A DNA stretch of 64,000 nucleotides, taken from NCBI GenBank assembly GCA_014607495.2, contig CP053159.1, positions 751,501 through 815,500 on the forward strand, in the 5' to 3' direction. The notes under the pieces were generated by a model that was given only the letters and a program-made list of their open reading frames with translations, was not told the DNA's origin and made no database searches. This DNA is from Carposina sasakii. Its lineage: Eukaryota; Arthropoda; Insecta; Lepidoptera; Carposinidae. The position numbers were made by a program, and so were the translations under genes. This document shows, one piece after another, positions 12,286-22,009 of the stretch. Position 1 is the stretch's first letter. Each line of letters begins with the position of its first letter.

Positions 12286-13865
12286 CTAATTAATTTTATT
12301 GTAAACGACCTAATTGTGAAATCATTCGAACTCTTCCAAGAAAGGGAAATTATTTGTAGGAAGCCTTATATCCTAAAAGCGTACTTGTTAGAAAATCTTG
12401 AAGAAAAGTTGCTAACTCGAATATATACCTATAGATAAATTAATCTCAATTTCATTTGTCACAAAGTTCGGAAGTTGAATAAAAAAAATTGCTATTCGAT
12501 TTAACTACGTATTCACATGGTACTAACTAACTCTTCATTGGGTACCTACTAAGATTAGGCAGGATTCATGTGACCAAGATCATGATGATACTGCATATGT
12601 CTTTCAATTGTATTTTAGCGATGCGATTGATAGTAAAAGTGATTACATCTACTAGGCACTAACATAGGCAAGTCATGTCGTCGTACATGCCTTCTCGAGC
12701 TATCCGTATTAGGCGCACTTTTTGCGGAGCGTTCCATTTATCAACTGTTACCCGCTTGCGCCATCTCGCGTGTTATGTCACAAACTAGACTGGTATGCGT
12801 TTCGTAACACGTCGCTGGTATAATGGTCATGAAACTGATTTAATTAAAGGGCTTCTGGTTTGATATATTTGAATAGTGGTTGTTAAATATTGCGGGGTTT
12901 TGGAATTTTTGTACCTTTACGGTGGAATTTCAAAGATCAATAAATCATAATGGCTAATACTTCGGAACTATATCAGTCAATATAATTAAAAAGTAATTTT
13001 CCGTAAATATTACTATTAAATTAAAATATTAGATTATTATGTTGGCTTTTCCGCCCGCCCAGACCTTACAAAACAAAATCGAACGAATAAGTCATCATGC
13101 AAATCTTCATTGAGAAATTCATTCATGTTACTCATTTTACGAGGCTCATCTAAATAGCATTAAGGTTATAAAATTATACAATGACATAATAGTACCGCTA
13201 ATATTTACGTCATTTCTTGACAGGTGAATGAACGAAGATGAACGAATGAACTTCAGCCTTGAACTTAAAGATTTATGTGCTCACAGCTTTAGGAATCACA
13301 ACAAATTAAAATAAGTATTAGGTTTTATTACGAGAGTCTAAATATGTACTTAGTAACATAATGCAATTAATCTTCAGGACCAAAGGGAGATTCAATAGCT
13401 AACGTGTTTAGCTATGGAATCTCAGATAGCGTAACGGGAACAAATATTAATGATACTGACAAGTTGCTACCTTATCGCCTGAAATTTTTTTCGAGTTCCT
13501 TGGTCGACTCTTACGAAATGCACGAAAGGAGATGTTGCTCATGTATCCTGGTGAAGCTCCTTTGTCTAAAACTAGTTCAAGATAAAGATAGCATAAAACG
13601 TTATCCTGCAGATCGACTACCCTGACCATAGGAAAAATTGACCCTAAAAAGTTTTTTTGCCGACTGTCAAAGGACATATTTTGTAATTTTTTCTCAATTA
13701 TTTTAGTTTGTTAATTAATGTCAGATTAAAGTTTAAAATTATACATACTCACGGACTACATAATTACCGGGCATAAAAAAACCTCCAAAAACTACATAAT
13801 TTACTGTCTGTCCGCACTATACCATTACCTAAACATTATGTGACATATGAGTTCTTGAACTTTTC
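12286..13865. other. Upstream region of gene A, no gene seen
   Basis: AT-rich sequence with one more complex block at about 12700-12800. It holds one weak candidate for the first coding exon of gene A (listed separately). No complete gene, RNA or clean repeat was recognised. Confidence 0.35.
12621..12632 (+). CDS. Weak candidate first coding exon of gene A
   Basis: ATG CGA TTG ATA followed by GTAAAA would supply MRLI in phase 0, in front of exon 2, which starts MLCLVLATGMVAGA. Together they give a good signal peptide of a common cuticle-gene form. Against it: the donor is poor after GTAA, no TATA box lies at the right distance, and several other ATGs lie just upstream. Exon 2 also has its own ATG as its first codon, so exon 1 may be non-coding and elsewhere. 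Confidence 0.18.
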
Positions 13866-14345
13866 AATAAACGCTTAACTTGACCTTAACATTCATCGCT
13901 ATAATTAATAAGACCCATGGAGAATGACAAGACCCCATAATATTAGTTAATACTTACTTAAATATTATGACAGTTTGTTAATAAATTGACAAAACATTTT
14001 GATGGTCAACGTACATAATAACAAATAAACGCTTAACTTGACCTTAACATTCATATTTATAATTAACAAGACCCCATATTATTAAATACCTACTTAAATA
14101 TTATGACAGTTTGTTAATTTGTCGTCGTCATCGTCAGCCTATTACAGTCCACTGCTGGACATAGGCCTCTCCCAGTGTACGCCACATGGCTCGATCTCCC
14201 GTTTTTGCTATCCAGTCACTATCAGCCGTACTCTTTAAGTCATCGGTCCATCTGGCCGGAGGGCTGCCAACGCTACACTTGCTAAGTTTGTTAATAAATA
14301 GACAAAACATTTTGATGGTGAAAGTACATATTAACAAACACTGCG
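13866..14345. repeat. 158-bp tandem duplication interrupted by a LINE
   Basis: A unit beginning aataaacgcttaacttgacc starts at 13866 and again at 14024. Both copies continue with cttaacattcat, then gaccccata, then atattatgacagtttgttaa, then gacaaaacattttgatggt. The second copy is split by an insertion at 14119-14284 and resumes at 14285. Each copy carries the nuclear-receptor-like half site TTGACCTTAA near its start. Confidence 0.85.
14119..14284 (-). mobile_element. 5'-truncated RTE-type LINE with 11-bp target duplication
   Basis: On the minus strand the sequence reads PPARWTDDL, then DRAMWRTLGEAYVQQW, then VIG and a stop, followed by a short gacgatgacgacgac tail. The 11-bp word agtttgttaat flanks it on both sides (14108-14118 and 14285-14295), so the insertion boundaries are clear. 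It landed inside the second unit of the upstream tandem duplication. The open frame is a remnant, not a gene. Confidence 0.85.
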
Positions 14346-14586
14346 ATCTTTACAGTTTTCACATCAGAATTATTTAGGATAACTAGTATCTTATACTCTT
14401 TGGATGAGATACCAAATATCCAGTTAATCTAATATTTTCCCATCTCATATACTCCGTAGGTTATCGAATGTTAATTTACTGTAAACCGTCGATTAAGCCG
14501 TAATTAATTAGTGTGAGTTTGCCACATTGTAAATCACAAAAAAGAAATTTCAATTTTGTCTAACAATAATCATCTCTTTCTTGCAG

Positions 14587-16833
14587 ATGTTATGCCTGGT
14601 GCTGGCGACAGGGATGGTTGCAGGTGCTCGGCCACGTCAGAGGCTGCAGCAGCCGGTGGAAGACGCCTACGAATACGAACCCCAGGAGGGAGCTGCCGGA
14701 GATCAGGTAAATATGTTCTTATTATGCAAAGAAGACCACTATTGGGCAAGGTATGCTGACTATTTCTACAGGGTGTAACAAAAAGGATATGTTAAGCGAA
14801 AATATATGTAAATAGCCGACTATAGAGAACCTATTTACAAAGTTTGAGGCTCAAAATCACATGTTTATTTTTCTAAATAGTATGGAGAATTCTTAAACAT
14901 ATCAAGAATATTCATACAATCTTGAAAAATAAATTTCGAGTCTCAAATTTTGTAGATAGGTTCTCTATAGTGGACTATTCATATAACTTTTCGCTTAACA
15001 TACCCTTTTTGTTACACCCTGTATAAATGTGGAATGGAACTATAAAGCGTCATAAAGAGTTTTCCAGGATATACTAGAAATAAAATATTCCAGAGACAGA
15101 GTGACGATAGACTTACATGGAAGTTTCTTCTAATCCAGGAGTTGAATTACGGCATATTTGACTTATAAAGAGTATAAGTGTGTTGTGTTGTGAAGTGTGT
15201 GCAAACCCAATCATTGATCTTGAAAATGTACCCCAAATTCCAGGTAGTGCTGGTTCCAGCTGAAGCCTACGAGCAGCTGTACCGCGCACAAGACCGCCAG
15301 GATGATGAGTACCAGCCTCGACCTCAGGCGAGGGCTCCACAGCGACTGAAACAGCAGGAAGCGCCCAAGCAGCCCCCTGTGCAGACCATTAGGAACTATA
15401 ATAAGGTAGTAGACCTCAGTGCCATGTTATTCTAACGACTTTTGTAATCTGTACATAAAAAGCCATTGGCATTCTGGATCTATTTTATAATTAGTTCGAT
15501 TCTTAGTGGAAATAAATTTTGCAGTGAATTTTTAAATCAACAATTTGGATGGAATTGTATTCATCACACTATTTTTAGCCAAACAATTGAATAGCTAACG
15601 TATTTTAATACGCATTATCAATCATTTCAGGTCAACGACGACGGCAGCTTCACATTCGGTTACGAAGCAGCTGATGGTTCCTTCAAGGAGGAGACCCGAG
15701 GAACCGACTGCGTAGTCCGCGGCAAGTACGGCTACGTCGACCCTGATGGCAACAAACGAGAGTTCACTTACGTCTCCGGCAACCCTTGCGACCCCAACAA
15801 ACCTGATGAGGAGGAGCCTGAAGCAGCGGCCCCCGATTCCGCGGAGAGAGACGATGGCATTCCCAACTACCCAACCAGACCAGCTCCCAGACCCACCACC
15901 GCTCGTCCTCCGACAACTTTCTTCCAGAACGACTTCAAAGATGCCGACGAGGACGAAGTAGAGGAACCTCTACAGCACATCAGACAGAGAGTCGTACAGC
16001 GACCAGCCTTAAGGAGACCCATTCAATACACCGCTCAGCCTATTGCCATCACGCCCAGGCCCCTCCCAGTCACCACCGCGAGAGTTTTACCCCCCGCGAC
16101 TACTTTCAGACCCCAGCTTCTCCAAGTGAGTGCCAAGCCTCAGATACAGTACTCCCCTGAGCCAAGCTACTCCCCGTCTCCCGCACCAGCAGTGCTCACC
16201 ACACCGAGACCTGGTCAGATAGACTTCGCTGCAGAATTCGCGAAATTCCACCGCGAGAACCAACAGCTGCAGTCGACAACCGCAACAAGCGCAAGCCCCT
16301 CGAAATCGGCCAACCTTGCCTCCCCCGCTCCCAGCAGCAACCCTCTGTACTCCACCGAGCTGGTCTATGACCCATCCAGCGGTCAATACAATACGCAGCT
16401 GTTCCAATCTCTGCCACAAACCACCGGAGAACTTAACCTGAACCAGCGACTCCAACCGTACGTCGCACAACAGCAGCCGCAGCAGAGGCCGTTCATCCCG
16501 TCGCCGCAGATTCCCAACACGCCGCAGTCGAACCCTCTGTTCAGACACCAGATCCAGCACACGAACCCGCAAGAGGCGTACCAGAGGCAGCAGGCTGAGG
16601 CGCAGTTCCAGAGCTCGCAGCAGCTGTTCGCCCAGCAGCAGCAGCTACAGCAGAGTCAGCTGCAGCGGGACAGACAGCAGGCGAGGCAGCAGGCGCAGAG
16701 GATAGCGCTGGCTCAGCCGCAGCAGCAACCGCAAAGGGCTGCGCCGCAATACTACTACGTCGCTCCTCGAGGCGAGTCACAATCCTCGGGTCAGATCGAT
16801 GCCTTCCTCCGAGGACACGGCATCCAGTTCTAG
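14587..16833 (+). CDS. Gene A: RR-1 cuticular protein with two Cys and a Pro/Gln-rich tail
   Basis: Secreted cuticle matrix protein, expected to bind chitin. Coding exons: 14587-14706, 15244-15405 and 15631-16833 (stop TAG), all joined in phase 0 with AG/GT ends, giving 494 aa from the first codon of the first listed exon. Residues 1-16 (MLCLVLATGMVAGA) look like most of a signal peptide; an upstream exon probably adds a few residues. The R&R region starts at residue 95 with NDDGSFTFGYEAADGSFKEE and ends near YVSGNPCDPN. Cysteines at about 121 and 147 are unusual for this family. The tail is rich in Pro and Thr, then Gln (about 440-475), and ends GHGIQF. Intron 2 holds a MITE (14769-15026). 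From unverified memory the Cys-bearing core resembles Drosophila Cpr73D. Confidence 0.9.
14769..15026. repeat. MITE-like element, CAGGGTG family I, in an intron of gene A
   Basis: The ends are cagggtgtaacaaaaagga and cctttttgttacaccctg-like inverted copies, both flanked by TA. The arms continue as atgttaagcgaaa / tttcgcttaacat, and further in as aatcacatgtttatttttc against its diverged inverse. It lies wholly within the intron between 14706 and 15244. Confidence 0.85.
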
Positions 16834-17095
16834 TATAATAGGTTCTTCGCTAGATAATTAAAATTCGACTATCCAGTCTCCATGAGTGCAACTGTCAGGT
16901 TCGTGGAGTGCAGTGTTGTATCTAGTTGGACAGAGGCCGCCGGCCGCATGTGTACATACTCCGCTCTATCTGTTTGTAAAATTTTATCATTTAGAAATGG
17001 CTCAACAAGTACTTACCTAAATATTTATCAAAAATCGTATATTTGCCAGAACTTATTTAATAACTTAGCAGTTAGCTCCCAAATATGGTATAGCT

Positions 17096-17235
17096 TAAGC
17101 CCCGTTTAGCAACAAATGTTTACGCTTGCCGGGAGTCAACTTACTCTGCAACATCAATATGTTGACAGCAACTGGGCAACATGTTTACGCAACCGTGTTG
17201 CTAAACAAAAAGTTTACCATGAATACGGGGCTTTA
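17096..17235. repeat. Inverted-repeat element in the 3' UTR of gene A
   Basis: The left end ttaagccccgtttagcaaca and the right half tgttgctaaac...acggggctttat form inverted ends. It lies between the gene A stop (16833) and the first AATAAA downstream. Confidence 0.7.
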
Positions 17236-17456
17236 TGGATATAATTCTATAAAAAAAAACAATTATGCTTTGATTATTTACATGTTCGGCCATTTCTAAA
17301 TGGATGTACTTTAGATACTTTTTTGTAACGCTAGATAGTGTAGCTGTAAGTATATAATAATATGTAGGTACATCGCGCGATGTTCAACGTTTGTGCCCTT
17401 CGCGAAGGGCTCTGTAAAAACTTACACATAGGTTTTTGTAATTTTTTTGTTTTAAA

Positions 17457-17462
17457 AATAAA
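17457..17462 (+). terminator. Probable polyadenylation signal of gene A
   Basis: AATAAA in a T-rich setting about 625 nt after the stop codon, and the first good signal seen downstream. If used, the inverted-repeat element at 17096-17235 is part of the mRNA. Confidence 0.55.
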
Positions 17463-17498
17463 TTATACTTTTATAGCATAGCGTTTTCATTACATATA

Positions 17499-17760
17499 CA
17501 GGGTGTAACAGAAAGGATATGTTGGATATAGATAGAAAATACTACTGTAGAGAAAGAACTTAGATACGAGTACATACTTTTGAAACTCGAAATCACATGA
17601 TTATTTTTCAAGATTGTATGAACATTCCTGAGTTATGTAGGAATTCTCCATACTATCTGAAAAAATAAACAAACATGTGATTTCGAGTCTTGTGGGTTGT
17701 AATTTTAGTGGGCTATTTACATAGATTTCCCCTTAACATACCCCTTTATTTACGTCCTGT
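17499..17760. repeat. MITE-like element, CAGGGTG family I
   Basis: The left end is cagggtgtaacagaaaggat. The right end, tccccttaacatacccctt then tttacgtcctgt, is somewhat degraded. Interior words such as gaaatcacatgattatttttc and its inverse are shared with the other family I copies. Confidence 0.75.
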
Positions 17761-17763
17761 CTG

Positions 17764-20607
17764 TATACCCGATTGAATAGATGATAGCAGGAAGGTATAA
17801 GATGAAATGCACCCGTATAATGAATTTGGTGAGAGCGAGATGAAATTCACAGAGCTATTAATACCTAGATAAACTAAGAGTATGTACTTTGCATATAAAA
17901 AAATAGACTTAAGAACTAGAATAGACACTCGTTCTCAAGCCAGGACTGAATGAATTAGGGCTGATAGAAGTGGTTTGCAATCCTTTTTTACACACCAAGT
18001 AGAAGCACTTGCCTTGTCTAGTTATTACTTAGCTCTGTGGATTTGACGTTTAAAAGTGAGACATCTCGGTCTCACCAAATTCATCATATAGGTGCTGTGA
18101 TGTCGTCTATGATGAAACTATAACATAGCAAAGAGAAAACGTATTTTAAAGTAGATTTAACCTATTAAGGTACTGACACTGATGCAGGACTACACTAGAA
18201 CACATCAGCTGCATTTTCTTCTGTGCATGTCGTATGTCGACTAAGGACCTTGGGCAACAAGTAGATAAAGCGTCAACCAGTGAGAAAGAAGAGAGTAAGT
18301 CAAATAAAGTAGATTCACGAAACCAACCCATTTAACAGATGTTTAGAGTAAATACATCCTTTTGAGTTAAATCAGGGGAAATAAAGAAAGACAGAATTTG
18401 AGAACAGTAATTTCTATCCTAACCTAATTTCTATCTTAATGCATTTGTACCACCTCATGTCTGCCCGTGGGTATCGTACGAGGTGGGCAGCAGCGCCTCC
18501 CATGTTCGACAACATAGTCCAAAATACAAACTGCGGTCACCAACCCGTCTGCGCAGCGTGGTGACTATGGGCAAATACCCCTCATGGCAATCTTGTGGCG
18601 TGCCCTGGGGGAGGCCTACGTCCAGCAGTGGACTGCGATAGGCTGAAGAAGAGAATAATTTCTATCCAAGCTATGTAACAGTCGAAGATTAAATTTAAGC
18701 CAAATGATAGAGTAAATAGATGTTATTTAAAATTTTATTAAAGTAAAGGTGTAATTTATAGTCCTCGAGTTCATTGCAATGTAACAATATAACAATAAAA
18801 TAACATCTAACCCTTGCAATATAACAATACATTTAATTTTACTGTTAACAGTTATTTAAACCCTCTCATATCTTGACTAAGGTGTAGAGTTTGTAAAGTT
18901 AGGCTTCATACAGTTAGAAATGGCTCTACATGAGATCTGCCAGTTGTTTTTACAGTGCGAGTCAGATCTTGGCAACATTTTACACAATGATTTTATAGAT
19001 GTTTTTGGTGGAAAAAACCTACCACGATCGACAACATCGCAACCCCAAGTCTTGATAGCTACACCACGGTGGTTGTAGCACAGACATTCAAACTCTACTT
19101 TCAAAGCTGCCAAGCACAAGTAAAGATACTAGTTCCACATGATACCGCTAGATGGAATAATAAAAGTAACTGGTAAATAATGGTGTGTGGTATGCTACTA
19201 CAGCACAAAATGCATCCGCGGATGTGTAGATGGAGTAATTTGGTCAAACGTACATTATGACGTCCGCATCTGCATCACAATTCACACCCAGCCTTATTTC
19301 CATAAATTATTTCGACATTCGGGAAACGTCGCATACCTACGTGTGTCACACCTCCGCAGAATTTTCAGTATATCTACCTAATATCATGCTAATTAGGTAG
19401 ATATAATCTGAATAAAAAACACATACACAAACGAATATGTCTCTAAAATGGGAAAGCTAGAACTCCAGGATCGTGAAGGATATCCTATAGCTGCTGATGT
19501 AAAAACCAAGTTGCTAGCTTATTGCCTGAATGCTCCTGAGTTCATAAGTTGGCTCACCCGGTATACACAGAAGGAGACGCAGCTGATGTAAATGTAGTTA
19601 GAGCCCGAATCAGCACGGGACAGGAATAAAAATCCAGGTAAATATAGGTATATTAGGTACTTTACCTAAAAATATACCAGACAACAGACAGAGGCAGTAA
19701 AGATAATAACATACATAAATTCTATGTTTCTCCATCTAAATAGAACACTGAAATAGACACATGTAAACGTCATCCAGATTTGCGAACTACCTATGTATAT
19801 CTAACTCCGAATCTATATTATAACATCGTTATACAGTCCTTAAAAAACCTTAACAATGCTGGCAGGTCTATTACTTAGTTATAATCATAGCCGTGAAGTA
19901 AGATAGTTTTCTTGTGAAGTATGCTACTGCATTGTATAACTGATTTTACTGATTGTCGCCATATAAAATACTAACGCTTTACTGTGGCTTCGCCCGTACT
20001 TTACATAAATACATGAGAAACTAGAAAATTTTCCAGTAAAAAATATAAAAATAGCTCTATAACAATCACTTAGCAAACTTACCGCAATGTATTATGTATG
20101 CATAAGTCACGGACATCCGCTAGTGGAATATAAATTGTCAGCCCCCCTAGCATGACCATGCATCGTGGATATCGTATCGTCACTATACAAAATTCAACAT
20201 GTTGGCTATATTTATCGTATTTTGACAGGCTGATTTTCGATAAATCGGTTTATCATATCGTGTTTCGCAGGTCATGCTACTTGGGCAGAAATCGAAACCA
20301 TTACCATTGAGTTGAGTTTGCAGATGCACTTAACTGTTTTATACCGATATATATATTAATCACATTTTTTATACTAGTGTGGATTAACACTATAAAGAAG
20401 ACGTTATCACAAGTTATATAAGCTCGCAAACTTATGTTGCTCACGCTGACAATCCCTGCCGAGAGAGGATGAGTCTTATTTCATGAATCTCATGAAAATA
20501 GGTATACATTAGCGAGACGATGAGATGGCAACTTATCACTGATTTTTAGGTAACATTTGACTCCGCTATGATAAACTTTATCCTGCAGTATGAATATGTG
20601 ATGATGA
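17764..20607. other. Intergenic, repeat fragments, no gene seen
   Basis: Recognisable items: 18170-18260, a dispersed repeat around tacactagaacacatcagctgc; 18455-18655, a copy of the RTE-tailed element; and 19369-19405, a short perfect hairpin (tatatctacctaat / attaggtagatata). No supported coding sequence. Confidence 0.45.
18455..18655 (+). mobile_element. Non-autonomous element with RTE-like 3' end
   Basis: It contains gcccgtgggtatcgtacgag, then ctgcggtcaccaacccg, then gccctgggggaggcctacgt and ccagcagtggactgcgatag. The last part translates as WRALGEAYVQQWTAIG and stop, the RTE LINE terminus. Other copies: 25800-26062, 47207-47435, 51625-51881 (-), 55650-55915 and 60972-61222 (-). Confidence 0.75.
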
Positions 20608-20905
20608 TGATGATGACCTCCGACCGTATTTCGGCCAAGGCGACCAATCTCTGCGGAGATTGGCCAGGTACGCAGGAGATATTATAGTTACTCTGAGATG
20701 GGACGGAAAGCCGACACGACCGGAGAGAGATCAGGCGCAGGACTAACGGTTTTACGTGCTTTCCGAGGCATGAGCTAAGTGACCGTTTTGCAACATTAAA
20801 ATCTGTACATGAAATAAATTCATTGGTACAGGCCCGTGACTGGGATCGAACTTACGCCTTCCCGCTTGGAAGGTGCACGTCTTAACCACTGGCCTATCAC
20901 CGTTT
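20608..20905 (-). mobile_element. tRNA-headed SINE
   Basis: On the minus strand the head reads aggccagtggttaagacgtg (A-box-like), and about 25 bp further gttcgatcccagtc (B box). The other end is a (TCA)n tail (gatgatgatgatgatga on +). Close copies at 26621-26965 and 47628-47945 have the same orientation. Confidence 0.8.
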
Positions 20906-21900
20906 ATGAATATGTACCTATGTAATGTATGTATTGAGCGGATTAGAATAAAAATCTTAAATTTCCTAATGAAAAGTGTTTGAAAAGTAGCATGTCGCTT
21001 TTTCTTGATGATGATGATCGATGGAGTATTAGGTTAAAATTCTGCTCCTTAGAGCTGTTTTGCCGTCAATGAATAAGATAATATTTTTAATTTATTTTTA
21101 TGCTTAACTATTTAATTTGATTCTGATAATATTGCACAATTTTAAGTATCCGAAACAATTCTACTAATGCACAAAATAATTACAAAATACCAAAATTGAA
21201 ATGTAATAAAATGTCATTAAATATTAATTTAGTCATACTTTATTTTGCCACAAACCAAATTTGAACAATAGGGGCCATTGTTACTAGTTCCTTTCGAAGG
21301 GATAGAAGTAGTTATATAGTTCTCACGTTATGATAGAGGGTTCCCACTATGCCCATGAGACGGGAGGAAAGGCCAATCTAAATTAAAATCCACATCTACG
21401 AACGAAACTAGCGTCAACCGCAATCATGCAAATTCAAAGATGTCATTATTTTTGCGAAACTTCACAATTTACATCCAAATAGAACGTACGACACTGTGCT
21501 ATACTTCCATCTAAGCCTCCTATATTAATTTAAAGCCGACCCAAAAACCAAACCACTTTGTAATTAGCGATGACATTGACCACCTTCGTGGGAATCTCCA
21601 GACAAATATACAGCTCGTTGCATTAATGAACAACAATATTTGAGAAACAATCGAGCAATTAAAGTATGGACAATAGTTATTATTCCGCCGAATACGGCCT
21701 TACTGAATCACTGCGCTTTGCCACCGTCAAATATTAAGTACTTAAATGCGTAAAAACACCATGTCTCCGAGCTTACATATTTACAAAATTACTTGGACAA
21801 TTAAACAATTGGGATCTTACGGCATAAGTGAGTAGATGTAAAGAAAAAAGATTTTCCGTTTCAGATAATGAAATGACAACAATAGTGGCGCTTGCGCAAG
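20906..21900. other. Upstream of gene B, nothing recognised
   Basis: AT-rich sequence with no gene, clean repeat or RNA seen. The part after about 21880 becomes GC-rich and leads into the gene B promoter. Confidence 0.4.
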
Positions 21901-21937
21901 GGCTTCGCACGGGCGAGGAGGCGAGTGGGGCTGTAAT

Positions 21938-21945
21938 TTATATAG
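21938..21945 (+). promoter_or_regulatory. TATA box of gene B
   Basis: TTATATAG in GC-rich surroundings, about 70 bp before the gene B start codon. Transcription would begin near 21970, which leaves a leader of about 40 nt containing one uORF. Confidence 0.65.
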
Positions 21946-21984
21946 GGGAGTAGTAAGCGCGGGCGCCGCGTAACTCGCGCAGAC

Positions 21985-22005
21985 ATGCCGCTGCGGCCGG
22001 CTTAG
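21985..22005 (+). promoter_or_regulatory. uORF in the gene B leader
   Basis: ATG CCG CTG CGG CCG GCT TAG encodes six residues. The stop lies four bases before the main ATG at 22010. With a cap near 21970, ribosomes would meet this ATG first. Its context (agacATGc) has the A at -3 that favours initiation. Confidence 0.6.
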
Positions 22006-22009
22006 CGAG

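Noticed and set aside
16087..16572. 161-codon open frame on the minus strand across gene A
   Set aside because: It lies antisense to the Pro/Gln-rich tail of gene A. The low-complexity codon use keeps other frames open, and nothing in the peptide is recognisable.
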